Source: Vandiemenella viatica
Lineage: Eukaryota > Arthropoda > Insecta > Orthoptera > Morabidae
NCBI GenBank assembly: GCA_031002005.1
Contig: JARYHS010013630.1
Location: 239,637,539-239,701,538 of the forward strand
Direction: 5' to 3'
DNA length: 64,000 bases
Shown here: positions 10,087 to 19,810 of the stretch, one piece after another
Position numbering within the stretch: the stretch's first letter is position 1
Layout of the letters: each line of letters opens with the position of its first letter
Translations under genes and position numbers: made by a program
The notes under the pieces: model-generated
Seen by the model: the letters and a program-made list of their open reading frames with translations, nothing else
Databases searched by the model: none
What the model was told of the DNA's origin: nothing

Positions 10087-11411
10087 TGCCTCAGAATATC
10101 TTGCAGTTTATGCAACAGCTGATGGGGCCCATTAACGAAAGGTTAACATCCATAACTGAAAGTTTGAGCTTGGTTGGTGAACAACAGAGAAACACAAATG
10201 AACAATTGTCGGCGCTCAGAGAGGAATTGACGGTCGCGATGGAAAAAAGGGTAGGCGAAATTAAGGAGTCGGTGCAATCGCTGCAAATGGCGCAGAAAAC
10301 ATTAAGCAGTGCTGTTGACCGCACCAAGGAGCAGGTGTTGGACGCGCAGAGACGCGTATCGGAAGTAACCGAAGAAACGAAAACACGGACGAACTTGCTA
10401 GAAATGCGAATCGTGGAAATGGAAGTGGGTCACGGTGAGAAGATGACACAGCTTGGGGAGCTGATTAGCGGTGTCGACAAGAGTGTCGCCGAAACGAGAA
10501 CAGACTGCGCGAATGTTCGCGAGGCGCAAGGGACCTTGGAAGTGAAAATCGACTGCGAACTGCGTGGACTTCGTGAAGAAATGACACGCGTTGGCGCACA
10601 GGTGGGTGAAAAGACGCCCGTGTGCAACACCCTGCCCCTTGCAGTAGATTTGCCGTTTCCCCGTTTTAGTGGAAAGAGGGGAACCCATCCGAAGAGCTTT
10701 CTGAAAGAATTGGAAAGGTATCTTCGGGTCAAGAGTGTTCCCGACCAAATGACAATGGTTGTCATCTACCAGTGTCTTGGGGAAGAGGAGAGAGTGTGGT
10801 TCGACACTAATTTTAATGACGAGTCGGAGTATGAGGAGTTCAGAGCTATGTTCTTGGAGGTTTTCTGGGGACGGGCGGCGCAGAGCAATCTGAGGCGAAG
10901 GTTGTACCAGGGACGCTATCACTCTAACCAGGACGAGTCTATGGCTACGTATGCCGAGAGACTCGCGAAGCAGTCCCGGTTTCTGGATCAGCCGATGGAT
11001 GAAAGTGAGCTCTGTGGTGCTCTGAGGTCTCATTTCTCGCAGCCAGTGCAGCTGTTGCTAAACCCCGCGGTGATAAATACTTTCAAACAGTTCGTCGCGA
11101 CCCTAAGGATGGTGGAAGAAGGAGAGGAGCGCCCTGGCTATGTGCAGACGTACGACCACGCCAAGCCCGAGAATGAAGGTTTTGTGCAGACGGGAAGGTC
11201 GGGGGGCAATCAAGGTAAGCCGCGGTGGAATGGGAACCGGAACCGCGGGAATGCGGGCAATGACCGGCGCTTCGAAGCGACCAGGTCTTCCGCAAACCAC
11301 GCACCGCCACAGCATGAGTCAGGTGTCAACGCCTTAACGGCACAAAGGGAAGCGCCACGCCGTGGAGGGTGGGGCCGCTCAGACTCCGCAAGTGCTGGCG
11401 GGCAGGCATGA
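10083..11411 (+). CDS. gag: Gag (capsid/nucleocapsid) of Ty3/gypsy element
   Basis: 442 codons. Residues about 1-180 are heptad-rich and probably coiled coil (QQLMGPINERLTSI, then several MEKRVGEIKESV-like repeats). Residues about 190-360 form the capsid-like domain: LPFPRFSGKRGTHPKSFLKE, then LGEEERVWFDTNF, then the AQSNLRRRLYQGRY, MATYAERLAKQSRFL and LCGALRSHF helices typical of retrotransposon Gag. Residues about 375-410 are basic and glycine/arginine/asparagine rich (WNGNRNRGNAGNDRR), probably the RNA-binding tail. No CCHC zinc knuckle is present. The protein would assemble the virus-like particle. It ends at a TGA (11409-11411), after which the same frame stays open straight into pol. 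Confidence 0.88.
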   Translation: MMPQNILQFMQQLMGPINERLTSITESLSLVGEQQRNTNEQLSALREELTVAMEKRVGEIKESVQSLQMAQKTLSSAVDRTKEQVLDAQRRVSEVTEETKTRTNLLEMRIVEMEVGHGEKMTQLGELISGVDKSVAETRTDCANVREAQGTLEVKIDCELRGLREEMTRVGAQVGEKTPVCNTLPLAVDLPFPRFSGKRGTHPKSFLKELERYLRVKSVPDQMTMVVIYQCLGEEERVWFDTNFNDESEYEEFRAMFLEVFWGRAAQSNLRRRLYQGRYHSNQDESMATYAERLAKQSRFLDQPMDESELCGALRSHFSQPVQLLLNPAVINTFKQFVATLRMVEEGEERPGYVQTYDHAKPENEGFVQTGRSGGNQGKPRWNGNRNRGNAGNDRRFEATRSSANHAPPQHESGVNALTAQREAPRRGGWGRSDSASAGGQA

Positions 11412-14400
11412 GGAAGGACAGGGGTTCCTCCAGGAAGCGATGACTGTAGTGCGAGCGAAGACGACCTGGGCATTTGGAAGGACGGTTTAAATAACCTGGA
11501 GGATACTGACCCCCCGACGCTGCAACGTAACGGAAGAATAGGTTGTTGCCCCGTCATAACTGCGCGTATTCACCAGAATGAGGTGACAGCTCTCATAGAT
11601 AGCGGGAGCGCTCTCACAGTTGTCGCAGAGAGAGTGGTGAAACAAGTCCTAGAATCAGGTGTCGACATAAAGTTCTTAAAGGGTGAAAAATTATCGCTGG
11701 TTCCAGCGTTTGGACAAAAATTGAAGACAGTAAATAGGCAGGTTCTTTTGAACGTTACGTTCGGAGAGGAGATCTTAGAAATACTAGCATATGTCGTCCC
11801 AGGGCTTAGCATCGGTGTCATTGTTGGAGCGGATGTTTTGAGCGAAAAGAGAGTTGTCATTAGTTGGGAAACCAACACTATCTCTGGGCTGACAGCAGAG
11901 AAATTACAGTGGGACGCGAGCAGCGACAGCTATGGTCTGCGAAGGATCGACGTAGGGGAGCTGGCGAGGGCAAGGTCGCCCCCGCAGGAGAGCGACGCGG
12001 CAGTGTTGCCGATGTGTGCGCTACTCGACGAAAGGAATGAGGTGTTATGCGAACTGGAGCGGAATGCTAAGCGCAACGATACCCTTGACGTCGCGAAATT
12101 GGGCGCCTTGAAAAAAATGCTTCGCAAAAATCTTGCTGTATTTTCCTACCGCCCCGGAAAAATTGTTGGAATTACGCACGAGTTCCACGTCAAAGATAAT
12201 AGTCCCTTTCAAGCGCACAGCTACCCGGTTCCGATGAAACATCGAGAAGCTGTGAGAAGCGTGCTGCAGATGATGCTGAATCATGGCATAATTGACAAAG
12301 CCCCTTCACCATTTGTTAACCCTATAGCGGTAGCAGTCAAACGGGATGGAACCGCCCGTGTCTGTCTTGACGCGCGGAAGCTGAACGAGCGAATAATAGG
12401 CGACGCGGAGCGCCCGGAACCTATCGCTGATCTCGTCAGTAAGTTCCATGGAAGAAGGTGGTTTTCCACCATTGATGTAACCGCTGGATACCATCAAGTG
12501 GAGCTGCACGAAAAGTGTAGACCATTCACGGCCTTTCTATTTGAGGGTACTCAGTATGTGTTCCGAAGAGTCGCATTTGGGGTGCGGGATTCAGCGAGTG
12601 CATTCGTGCGGGCTATGAATGAAGTGCTTCCGGCGGAAGTAAAGGAATTTTGTGCCGTGTATGTGGACGATGTCCTCGTATTTTCGGACACATTCGAGCA
12701 ACACATGTCGCACCTGGATACGCTCTTTGGGGTTTTGGCCAAGCGTGGGATGACGCTGCGGCCTGACAAGTCCAATCTGTGTGCGCGAGAGGTCAGCTTC
12801 CTGGGGTTTCGGATTACGCCGGAAGGGATTGAGACCGCTCCGGAAAAGGTGGAAGAGATTTTGCGTTTTCCGACTCCCGTGACTGTGAAACAGGTGAGGC
12901 AGTTTCTGGGGATCTGTGGCTATTTCAAGAACGGCATAGAGGGTTTTGCAGACCTAAATGAGCCACTGTATTACCTCCTCAGGAAGGGCACTCGTTGGAA
13001 ATGGGGGGAGGAGCAACAAGAAGCCTTCACACGATTGAAGGAAGCCTTCCGAAATAAGGTGACCCTCGCTCACCCAAACTACGAAAGACCATTTTTCCTT
13101 AATTGTGATGCTAGTGGGAGGGGTGTCGGAGCTGTCTTGCGACAGCAAGCAGATGATGGAGAGCTACAGGTTGTGGCAACGGCCAGCCGCACGCTGAGAG
13201 GGCCAGAACGGAATTACCAAACGACGGAAATTGAGATGTTGTCTCTGGTGTTTGGTGTAACAAAGTTTAGACCGTATCTGCTAGGCAGCAAAACATTTTT
13301 GAGAACGGACCACCAAGCCTTGACCTTTCTCATGAAGTCAAAATTCACCTCTAGTCGGGTCACCCGTTGGGCTCTGCAATTGCAGGAATATGACCTCCAA
13401 GTGTCCTACTGCAAGGGGGTTGAAAATAAGATGGCTGACTTTCTGAGCCGTTTTCCGAAAGACCTCGTCCCGTCCGGCGGCCATGTGGCGAAAGGGCATG
13501 AGATTATGGTTGCGGCTGCCAGGGTGATTGCTGGCGTCGATCCCATCGAGTTTCGCAACCGACTTATTACGGAACAACGCGGGGATGAAGAAATAGGGAG
13601 GATGAGACGATTCCTTGAGCGTGGAGGAAACGGGGAAGACCAAAGAGTCTGCAACTTAGCGGTAATGTGCCAAATCCACGAGGGAGTGTGTTTCCGCCTG
13701 GACCCCGAGATAGAAAACTGGCTAGTGTGGACGCCACAAACTATGGCGGGGGAAATAGTACGCATGTACCATGAGCACTTCGGTCATCAGGGCACCGAAA
13801 GGACGTTTCAAATGCTCCGCCGGGAATGGTATGTTACCTCGCTCAAGATGCGGGTAGCTAAGACTGTCAGGGGATGCGATTTGTGCCAGAGAGTAAAACC
13901 CCCGAATAGGAGTTATGTTGGGGAACTCACTCCCATTACTCCTAGTGCTCCAAATGAGTTGGCGTGCCTTGATTTTTTTGGAGCGCTCCCACGGGGAAGG
14001 TATGGCAGACAATTTGTACTGGTGGTTGTCGATGCCTTTACCAAGCTGGTCCGCCTGTATGCGACGAATTTCACTACGACGAAGCAATGCCTCCGCATCA
14101 TTCTGGACAAGTACGTGCCAGAATGCGGACGGCCGAGTCGTCTCCTTAGTGACCACGCCACCATCTTCACAAGCAAAAGATGGCGGGATGGACTGGCCCA
14201 GGCAGGAATAAAGGCGATTTTCAGCTCGATTAGAAACCCACAAAGTAATATTGTGGAAAGATACAATCGCCAGCTAGGGGCCTATTTTAGGATGTTGGTT
14301 GGAGATAATCATGCCGGATGGGTAAAGCATCTGCCCATGATACAAGATTTTTTCAACCACTGTATTCACTGCAGCACGGGATACCGGCCAGTGGAGCTGC

Positions 14401-14765
14401 ACTTCGGGACGCCCGCCGAAACGCTGGTTGACCGGCTGGTAGGTTGCCCAGAACCAGTGGTAAACATTGACCGGGATGTGAGGGTGGTGCGAGCGAGGGA
14501 ATTCCTCTTGGAGAAGGCAAAAAGAAGGCAGGCGAGGGAGGACGGAAAAAAACCTCACGTTTTCAACGCAGGCGATCTGGTATTGGTTCGCTGTGTCTCG
14601 CAGTCGGACGCTTTGAAGAAGAAAATTGCCAAATTCTTCCATCTCTTCAAAGGACCCTACCGCATTTTAAAACCAGTGGCCACAAATGCGTTTTTGCTGG
14701 TAGACGGCGAAGCTGAGGTGGGGATTTACAATGCCCGGAGTCTCCGGCAGTACTATCAAGGATAG
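11412..14765 (+). CDS. pol: Pol polyprotein (protease, RT, RNase H, integrase)
   Basis: The frame is open from the base after the gag stop. The first in-frame GTG is at 11583, there is no good ATG start, and the stop TAG ends at 14765. Counting from 11583: protease active site LIDSGS near residue 6; RT with D298 (STIDVTAGYHQ) and YVDDV at 360-364; RNase H with D509 (NCDASG) plus downstream TEIEML and RTDHQAL; integrase zinc finger H730, H735, C765, C768; integrase core D797 (CLDFFG), D857 (LLSDHA) and E892 (IVERYN), with 34 residues between the last two; then a GPY/F module (FKGPYRI). All catalytic residues are present. Expression must come from Gag-Pol by reading through the UGA, unless that stop is a recent mutation. 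There is no internal frameshift. This is the replication enzyme set of a Ty3/gypsy (Metaviridae-type) element. Confidence 0.93.
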   Translation, partial: GRTGVPPGSDDCSASEDDLGIWKDGLNNLEDTDPPTLQRNGRIGCCPVITARIHQNEVTALIDSGSALTVVAERVVKQVLESGVDIKFLKGEKLSLVPAFGQKLKTVNRQVLLNVTFGEEILEILAYVVPGLSIGVIVGADVLSEKRVVISWETNTISGLTAEKLQWDASSDSYGLRRIDVGELARARSPPQESDAAVLPMCALLDERNEVLCELERNAKRNDTLDVAKLGALKKMLRKNLAVFSYRPGKIVGITHEFHVKDNSPFQAHSYPVPMKHREAVRSVLQMMLNHGIIDKAPSPFVNPIAVAVKRDGTARVCLDARKLNERIIGDAERPEPIADLVSKFHGRRWFSTIDVTAGYHQVELHEKCRPFTAFLFEGTQYVFRRVAFGVRDSASAFVRAMNEVLPAEVKEFCAVYVDDVLVFSDTFEQHMSHLDTLFGVLAKRGMTLRPDKSNLCAREVSFLGFRITPEGIETAPEKVEEILRFPTPVTVKQVRQFLGICGYFKNGIEGFADLNEPLYYLLRKGTRWKWGEEQQEAFTRLKEAFRNKVTLAHPNYERPFFLNCDASGRGVGAVLRQQADDGELQVVATASRTLRGPERNYQTTEIEMLSLVFGVTKFRPYLLGSKTFLRTDHQALTFLMKSKFTSSRVTRWALQLQEYDLQVSYCKGVENKMADFLSRFPKDLVPSGGHVAKGHEIMVAAARVIAGVDPIEFRNRLITEQRGDEEIGRMRRFLERGGNGEDQRVCNLAVMCQIHEGVCFRLDPEIENWLVWTPQTMAGEIVRMYHEHFGHQGTERTFQMLRREWYVTSLKMRVAKTVRGCDLCQRVKPPNRSYVGELTPITPSAPNELACLDFFGALPRGRYGRQFVLVVVDAFTKLVRLYATNFTTTKQCLRIILDKYVPECGRPSRLLSDHATIFTSKRWRDGLAQAGIKAIFSSIRNPQSNIVERYNRQLGAYFRMLVGDNHAGWVKHLPMIQDFFNHCIHCSTGYRPVELHFGTPAETLVDRLVGCPEPVVNIDRDVRVVRAREFLLEKAKRRQAREDGKKPHVFNAGDLVLVRCVSQSDALKKKIAKFFHLFKGPYRILKPVATNAFLLVDGEAEVGIYNARSLRQYYQG

Positions 14766-16423
14766 TCGATGAGGAAGGCGTAGGACAAATTCGAGTGCCA
14801 TTTGGGCACCGTGCATAATTGAGGGTTTCCCGCTCGAACTGTCCGAGGACAGTTGTATGTTTTGCTTTCAAAGCAACGTAATGTATTATGGTAGTGCGGT
14901 GAGGACATTCTGTATAAACTCATTAGTATTAATTTCACACTGACAAAGTGTACTTTATAGGTAGTTTTCTTGCATATCTTGTCGAATTAGAGCTGTTTTC
15001 TATGCTAGGTAAATAAGGTTGTGAGTTTTGGGAGAGTTTGTGTTAGAGGTAAGTTCATGTTCGAACCTCTGAAAGGACAAATGAACAATATCGTGGCATT
15101 CGAAGGGTTGAATTGATAGACGTTGGGAAGCGCTAACATAGCCGATTGTTCGGTCGTGTTTTGAAGCCGAAGCTGCGTGGCCAATATAGAGCTGGGTTTG
15201 GGGAGGCGCTTGGCCTTGGGAGTGCAGGATCTTTGTGTGTGTGTGACTGACTCCAGAACCGCGGGAAGTAGGGCGTTCACCCAGCCACCCCCCGGCGCCA
15301 GGCATTTCTGCCTGCTGTGTTGTTTACTCACACCAGATGGTCGGCCAGCGGAACGCATGACACGCGACGTAGGGTGCTGTGGCGGTCAATAATAGGATAG
15401 TGCATTCAGTAGGTACAAACTAAGGAATGGTTGGCTGAGAAGGCTAGTGGATAAGGAGTGTACACGATGTGGTAATGAGGGCACTGGATTGTCTGTCACC
15501 ACTTGTAAGAGATAATAATAATAATAATAATTTTTTAAAAAAACTGTAGAAAGGTAATAATGAAATGATGTAAGCATTAGCATTTAGTATACCATTTGAT
15601 TTTGTGTCTTAGGAAGAATTGTATTAGTGTTCAATGCAAACATTGTTAGCTATGTATTGTTAATTCGTAAATATGGAAATAAGGAGGGATTAAAATTTTA
15701 GTATCTCTGAACAGTTAACGGTATAAAATTTTGATTGCCCGAGAGCTGGAGAAGCAGTTTTAAAAAGGAACATGGTAATATTGTTGTGCAGAAAGCATTG
15801 TGTACTAAGATTTAATAACAATAAGAAAATAGAAGGTTAAAAAAGGAAAGAAAGTTTGATTAATTGGTAGCATTAGTGTTTATATTTCCAATTACTATTT
15901 GGGGTAAAAATTACCTCACGGAGATGCTCCCGTCACAGGGAGTTTAGCTTCAGTTTGATACTTGTTCTTGAAGGCACGAATAGTGTTTTGGAAGTTTCAT
16001 TGTCAAGTGCCTCAATTGATGAGTAGGATTGTCAGTGTAAACAGTTGTGGAGATGTCACATTGTGTGATGATGTCTTACGCTATGTTCGTGATAGAAATA
16101 TATATATATATATATATTGTAATATCAAACTGAAAGTTGACTATGTTAGATTTCTAAGACTTGTGCATATAAAAAAATGTTTCTGGATGTATGCTGGCTC
16201 TGTTTGTTGTGTGTCCACAAAATTTTAAATAATAGAAAGCGTTCCTCGTAAGTCAAGCTTTGGCTAAGTAGCATTCGTGGAGGTTGTTTGAAGACAGAGT
16301 AATGGTTGTAAATTAAATTAAAGATTAAATGGTCAGTGAAGAACAGTGTGTAGTACCAGGCCATAAACGGGTGGATGAAGTAGCAAGGATTTCAAATCAT
16401 TCCAAAGAACGATTTGAAATCAC
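14766..16423 (+). other. Long 3' non-coding region of the gypsy element
   Basis: About 1.65 kb between pol and the polypurine tract. It contains a GC-rich patch (15180-15380), an AATAAT microsatellite (about 15512-15530) and a TA microsatellite (about 16098-16120). No env-like frame with a signal peptide or membrane anchor was seen. Confidence 0.6.
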
Positions 16424-16439
16424 GGGGAGAAGGGGTAGT
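16424..16439 (+). promoter_or_regulatory. Polypurine tract
   Basis: GGGGAGAAGGGGTAGT lies directly before the 3' LTR and is the expected primer site for plus-strand DNA synthesis. Confidence 0.75.
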
Positions 16440-17317
16440 TGTAATGTCCTGAACGTCCTGTGAGGCAGGAAGCCGGGCAGTATGGTCTGTGTTGTTTTTG
16501 GCGAGACCCCTGGGGGCTGCTTCTGTGGGGTGAGATGTGTTGTGCTCCAACAGAAAACGGGAGGAGACCAAGGAAAAAAACGTGGGTGTGGACCTACGCA
16601 AGAAACTGCCAGCACATGTGACGACACATGTGATCTGATTTTCCTTGTTTTATTTGTTTATTGCGAGGGCGCCCACCAATCGGCGAGTGGCTGAGCGTTT
16701 TTGGCTCCGATTGGCTGGAGAGATGGAGAAGATGCGGGTGTGGAGGACCGACGCAGGGACAGGAGATTACGACTGACGACTTCGGGCAAGAAGGACTGAG
16801 GGTGAGCGACGACTAGCCGCCGCGCCTGTCACCGCCGTCGCCGTCGCCGCCGCTGCCACCGCCGTCGCCGCAGCCGCCGCTGACACGCGGCCCACCTCCG
16901 TCATCACGCAGTCCCGGGTAAATACACACCAAGAAAGGAAGAGACATTTGCAAACCCGTTCAGCCCAGAAAACCTCTGAGACAAGTCTCATGCTGAAACT
17001 TTTTAAATCCACAAAACGTTGTTGTATGTGCCTTAATATACACTGACCACTTTGTGAGTAAAAGCAATTCAAATGTTCTATTGTAAACTCTGTTTTTTTT
17101 CAATCACCCTCCATCCCTAAGTCATTTAATAAATTATAGCTTGTAGTGTGGAATCTGTGGTCAGCTTTTGTTTTCGGTTTCGACAGGCGCTTTCCTTTAA
17201 TATAGGAAACTCTGTCGAAAACCTGGCGCCCACCCTGACTGGTTTTTAGACCACAGAAACCGCCCAGTAATGTCCGGACAAACAATATTTTCTGTAAGGA
17301 ATAAGCGAGACATTACA
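16440..17317 (+). repeat. 3' LTR of the gypsy element
   Basis: 878 bp, collinear with the 5' LTR, with the same TGTAATGTC and GACATTACA ends. It is followed by AGAC (17318-17321), the right TSD copy. Confidence 0.93.
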
Positions 17318-17321
17318 AGAC

Positions 17322-18078
17322 TTAACTTTAACTAACCCAGCGCGGCAAAAAATAGTTGTAGAAATCACTCAAGGATTTTTTAAAATAGTAATTATACTAA
17401 CAATTAAATACTGCACATGATTCTGCGAAGCAACAGTCATATTAAACACATTTTAAAAGATACTACAATGAAATACTCGAAATTACTCGAAATGTAGACC
17501 TGTTGATTAAAATCGCAAATTACCAATCTGTATTAAGTAAAACGCACCACTAACACACACGCTTCTAAAATACCTTATATTCTAACGTTTTATCGTAATA
17601 TGGTATTATTTATAACATATAACAAGTAAGTATTTACTTGGACGTTTTGACATTCCGGAATTCTGGTGATCAGAAATCGGTGTTTGATGCAAAAACACTC
17701 CCAGCATCATCACGTCAATTCTGGGCAAATTAGAACTATTTGCCTTGATAAAACCAACTTCCATTGCGAGTATAAGAAGAACAAATGTTTTACAGCCAGC
17801 ACTGAAACCTTAACAAACTTAAATAAGCGACGGAAAGATGTTCTCCGCATGAGAATACACGGCAGCTAAACTGGCGCGGCCCAACAACTGACGTCATGCG
17901 CTCCGATTGGTGTTTCGTGTCACGTGACTAACAGCTGTCTTTTTGCATTTTTATTTTATTAAAAATAGTATGTTTTTAACTCCTATCCAAAAAATGAAGT
18001 TGATTTTCGGTATCCTAACAACTTACTCTATCAGTGTAAATTAAGGTTTCGTGGTTTTATAGTTAGTGTCAAGTACCC
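17322..18078 (+). other. Right part of the P-like element
   Basis: It contains a 67-codon frame (17666-17869) without recognisable motifs. The inverted copies of the subterminal repeats follow (17881-17896, 17927-17937), then the terminal GTCAAGTACCC. Confidence 0.5.
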
Positions 18079-18082
18079 CATT

Positions 18083-18492
18083 CCCTGTGGTCGTAATCAC
18101 CTCGTGACAGGGTTTCTGTTGGCTGCACATTCTGCCCCTGTCGTAGCCGTCTTAACCTAGCCCGGTAAACCTATCGGGTACAGGGGACCTAAGGTTTAAG
18201 ATGGAATCCGAAACACGAAAGCGTTCTGATATACTTCACATTACACAGCAAGCTGTGCTAGAGGTGAAGGTCGGGTTAAGGGCCTGAGAAATCCCAGCCG
18301 CGAAAGGAATTCCAACCGGGGACGTTTAGTTCCCCATTCACTTAGTCCTTGAGCCACCAGACCGCTCGATAATTCCATGTAGTCGTAATGACCTAGTGAC
18401 AGGATTTCTATTGGCTGCGCATTTTGCCCTTGTAGCAATCTTAACCTAACCAGTTAGTCCTAGCGGGTATGGGAAACCTACGTTTAATGTGG
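18083..18492. repeat. Direct repeat of about 115 bp bracketing a tRNA-like SINE
   Basis: 18083-18200 and 18374-18492 match at roughly 80 percent by eye. Shared blocks include GTCGTAAT.ACCT.GTGACAGG, TTTCT.TTGGCTGC.CATT and CTTAACCTA. The repeat begins only a few bases after the end of the P-like element. It is too long and too diverged to be a TSD. Confidence 0.6.
18275..18370 (-). repeat. tRNA-derived SINE head, minus strand
   Basis: On the minus strand TGGTGGCTCAAGG (18347-18359) resembles a pol III A box, and GGTTGGAATTCC (18307-18318) a B box, about 40 bp apart as in tRNA-derived SINEs. There is no poly(A) or matching TSD. The tRNA fold itself was not tested. Confidence 0.45.
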
Positions 18493-19439
18493 AAAGTGGA
18501 CCACGGAGTTTCTGAACTTATGTTCTCTTGTATCATCACTTTGTCTCTAAATCAGAGGTTTTTATACTGTCCATTATTATAGTTCTATTATCTCGATATG
18601 TACAGGCAGCGTCTCTTTCTGTTCTTTCAAGTTCCTTAGCATTTTAAATAATAAGTACATGCGCCCATAAACATCATTTTCTACTGACTGACAATTAATT
18701 AAATTTCGTGCTTACTGTTTTCACTTCGTGACTGGTGAAGCAAGTATTGAGGAAACCTGAGATAATCATAAAAGTTGTCAAGTATATCACCTTTCCTTTT
18801 GGAGAAAAATATATCTTTTACACTTTCGTCATGCTGGGATCTGAAAGATTTTGAAAGCTTAGTTGGGGTTGTAGGGGTTGCAATCCCGCATTGTTTGGCA
18901 GTCCGGTGGATCCCGCATAAAATTAAGCAGATCCGCTATCCGTAAAATGCGGCGAAAACTTATTTAGTTAGCGTGACCTTGCCTCGTCGCTTTCGGGCCC
19001 GACTCGGTCTCTATCGGTTTTATTGCCTCGTTTGCCTGTACCCTTCAAGTTGACATTTGACTAGCGGCAACAAATGTGTGTTAGTGTCATCTTTCGTGAT
19101 TTGAATGTAAGTAGATTAAATTCTATGTTTTCATAAGAACTCCCGTTTGTTTTTATTGCATGTATTACTATATGTTGAGTTGTGTCATCCTATTGCAGAA
19201 TTAGCTCCCATATAATACACACAAAACATTTGGAATTGTTTCGGAGAATGAACTAGAAATAACAAAAAAAGTAGGTTAATACTGTTGATAGTTGTTTCAA
19301 ACAGGAAGAATCTATAGAATAATGGTTTTCACACTGATTTGCAAAAATATGTTTACCATAAATTGTTTCTGTATTTCATCAGATTTGAGATATATCTTTT
19401 TAAAAAGTAGAATTTAGCTTCCTAAATCTGCTAATACTA
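18493..19439. other. No intact gene; possible 5' part of a hAT remnant
   Basis: AT-rich. A stretch near 18880-18960 (GCAATCCCGCATTG..GGATCCCGC) and a slightly GC-richer block near 18970-19060 may belong to the hAT remnant that follows. No frame supports this. Confidence 0.3.
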
Positions 19440-19810
19440 TAAGATGTATGGTCACAAATTTTTCATATATCGTAAAAGTTGACATGATTGTTCAGTTTGT
19501 ATACATCACGAAACAATTACAAAGATTTTCGTTGATTTTTGATGAGTGGATGTCGCAAAAAAGTCACCAATATTTGAATGTTCACCGCAAAGATACACAT
19601 TTTAAGCTTGGCTTGCTTAGAATACGCGGTTCGTGCAGTTAAGACAAAAAAGGGCTGACAATCTTTGGTCTCGATCTCTAAACCGATGTTATTGGCTTAA
19701 GATTTGTCGGAACAAGTGTCATGGCAAACATTGGTGAACTTCTGCCTTGGTATCTGCAATTGTACTTTTTCACACAGCACACAATTGGCCGTTGATGTAT
19801 TATAACAAAA
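19440..19810 (+). pseudogene. hAT-type transposase fragment
   Basis: The translation contains FSLIFDEWMSQKSHQYLNV, then FKLGLLRIRGSC, matching the SLTLDEWTS...YMNVNVH...LGLVRI.G block of hAT/ZBED transposases, which includes the first catalytic aspartate. Downstream, across a frame change, comes IFGLDL.TDVIGL...VGTSVMANIGELLPWYLQL...HTIGR, matching the next hAT core block (T/D/G-SVM...). Stops and shifts make it a pseudogene. It abuts an A-tract at 19807, and the next LINE begins just after. Confidence 0.65.

Larger units (their letters stand above)
8237..17317 (+). mobile_element. Ty3/gypsy LTR retrotransposon, nearly intact
   Basis: Two LTRs of 879 and 878 bp, each beginning TGTAATGTC and ending GACATTACA, flank a 7.3-kb interior. 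The interior holds gag and protease-RT-RNase H-integrase frames, in the Ty3/gypsy order with integrase last. The 4-bp TSD AGAC lies at 8233-8236 and 17318-17321. The LTRs differ at only about three places (one substitution, two small indel sites), so the insertion is recent. There is no envelope frame. About 1.65 kb of non-coding DNA separates pol from the 3' LTR. Apart from two ORF-joining oddities (ATGA overlap, in-frame TGA) the coding region is unbroken. Confidence 0.95.
7171..18078 (+). mobile_element. P-like (THAP) DNA transposon remnant, split by an LTR retrotransposon
   Basis: The left end GGGTACTTGAC (7171-7181) is matched by its exact complement GTCAAGTACCC at 18068-18078. Two further inverted pairs lie at matching depths: TGACGTCAGTTGTTGG at 7345-7360 versus 17881-17896 (174 and 182 bp in), and CAGCTGTYAGT at 7324-7334 versus 17927-17937 (153 and 141 bp in). 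A THAP-domain exon lies just inside the left end, as in P-superfamily transposases. Without the 9.1-kb gypsy insertion and its 4-bp duplication the element is about 1.82 kb, too short for a full transposase, so it is an internally deleted copy. No convincing 8-bp TSD was found, so the exact outer ends are uncertain. Confidence 0.6.

Noticed and set aside
10398..11033. 211-codon minus-strand frame
   Set aside because: Antisense shadow of gag, with no motif of its own.
13722..14243. 173-codon minus-strand frame
   Set aside because: Antisense shadow of the integrase part of pol.
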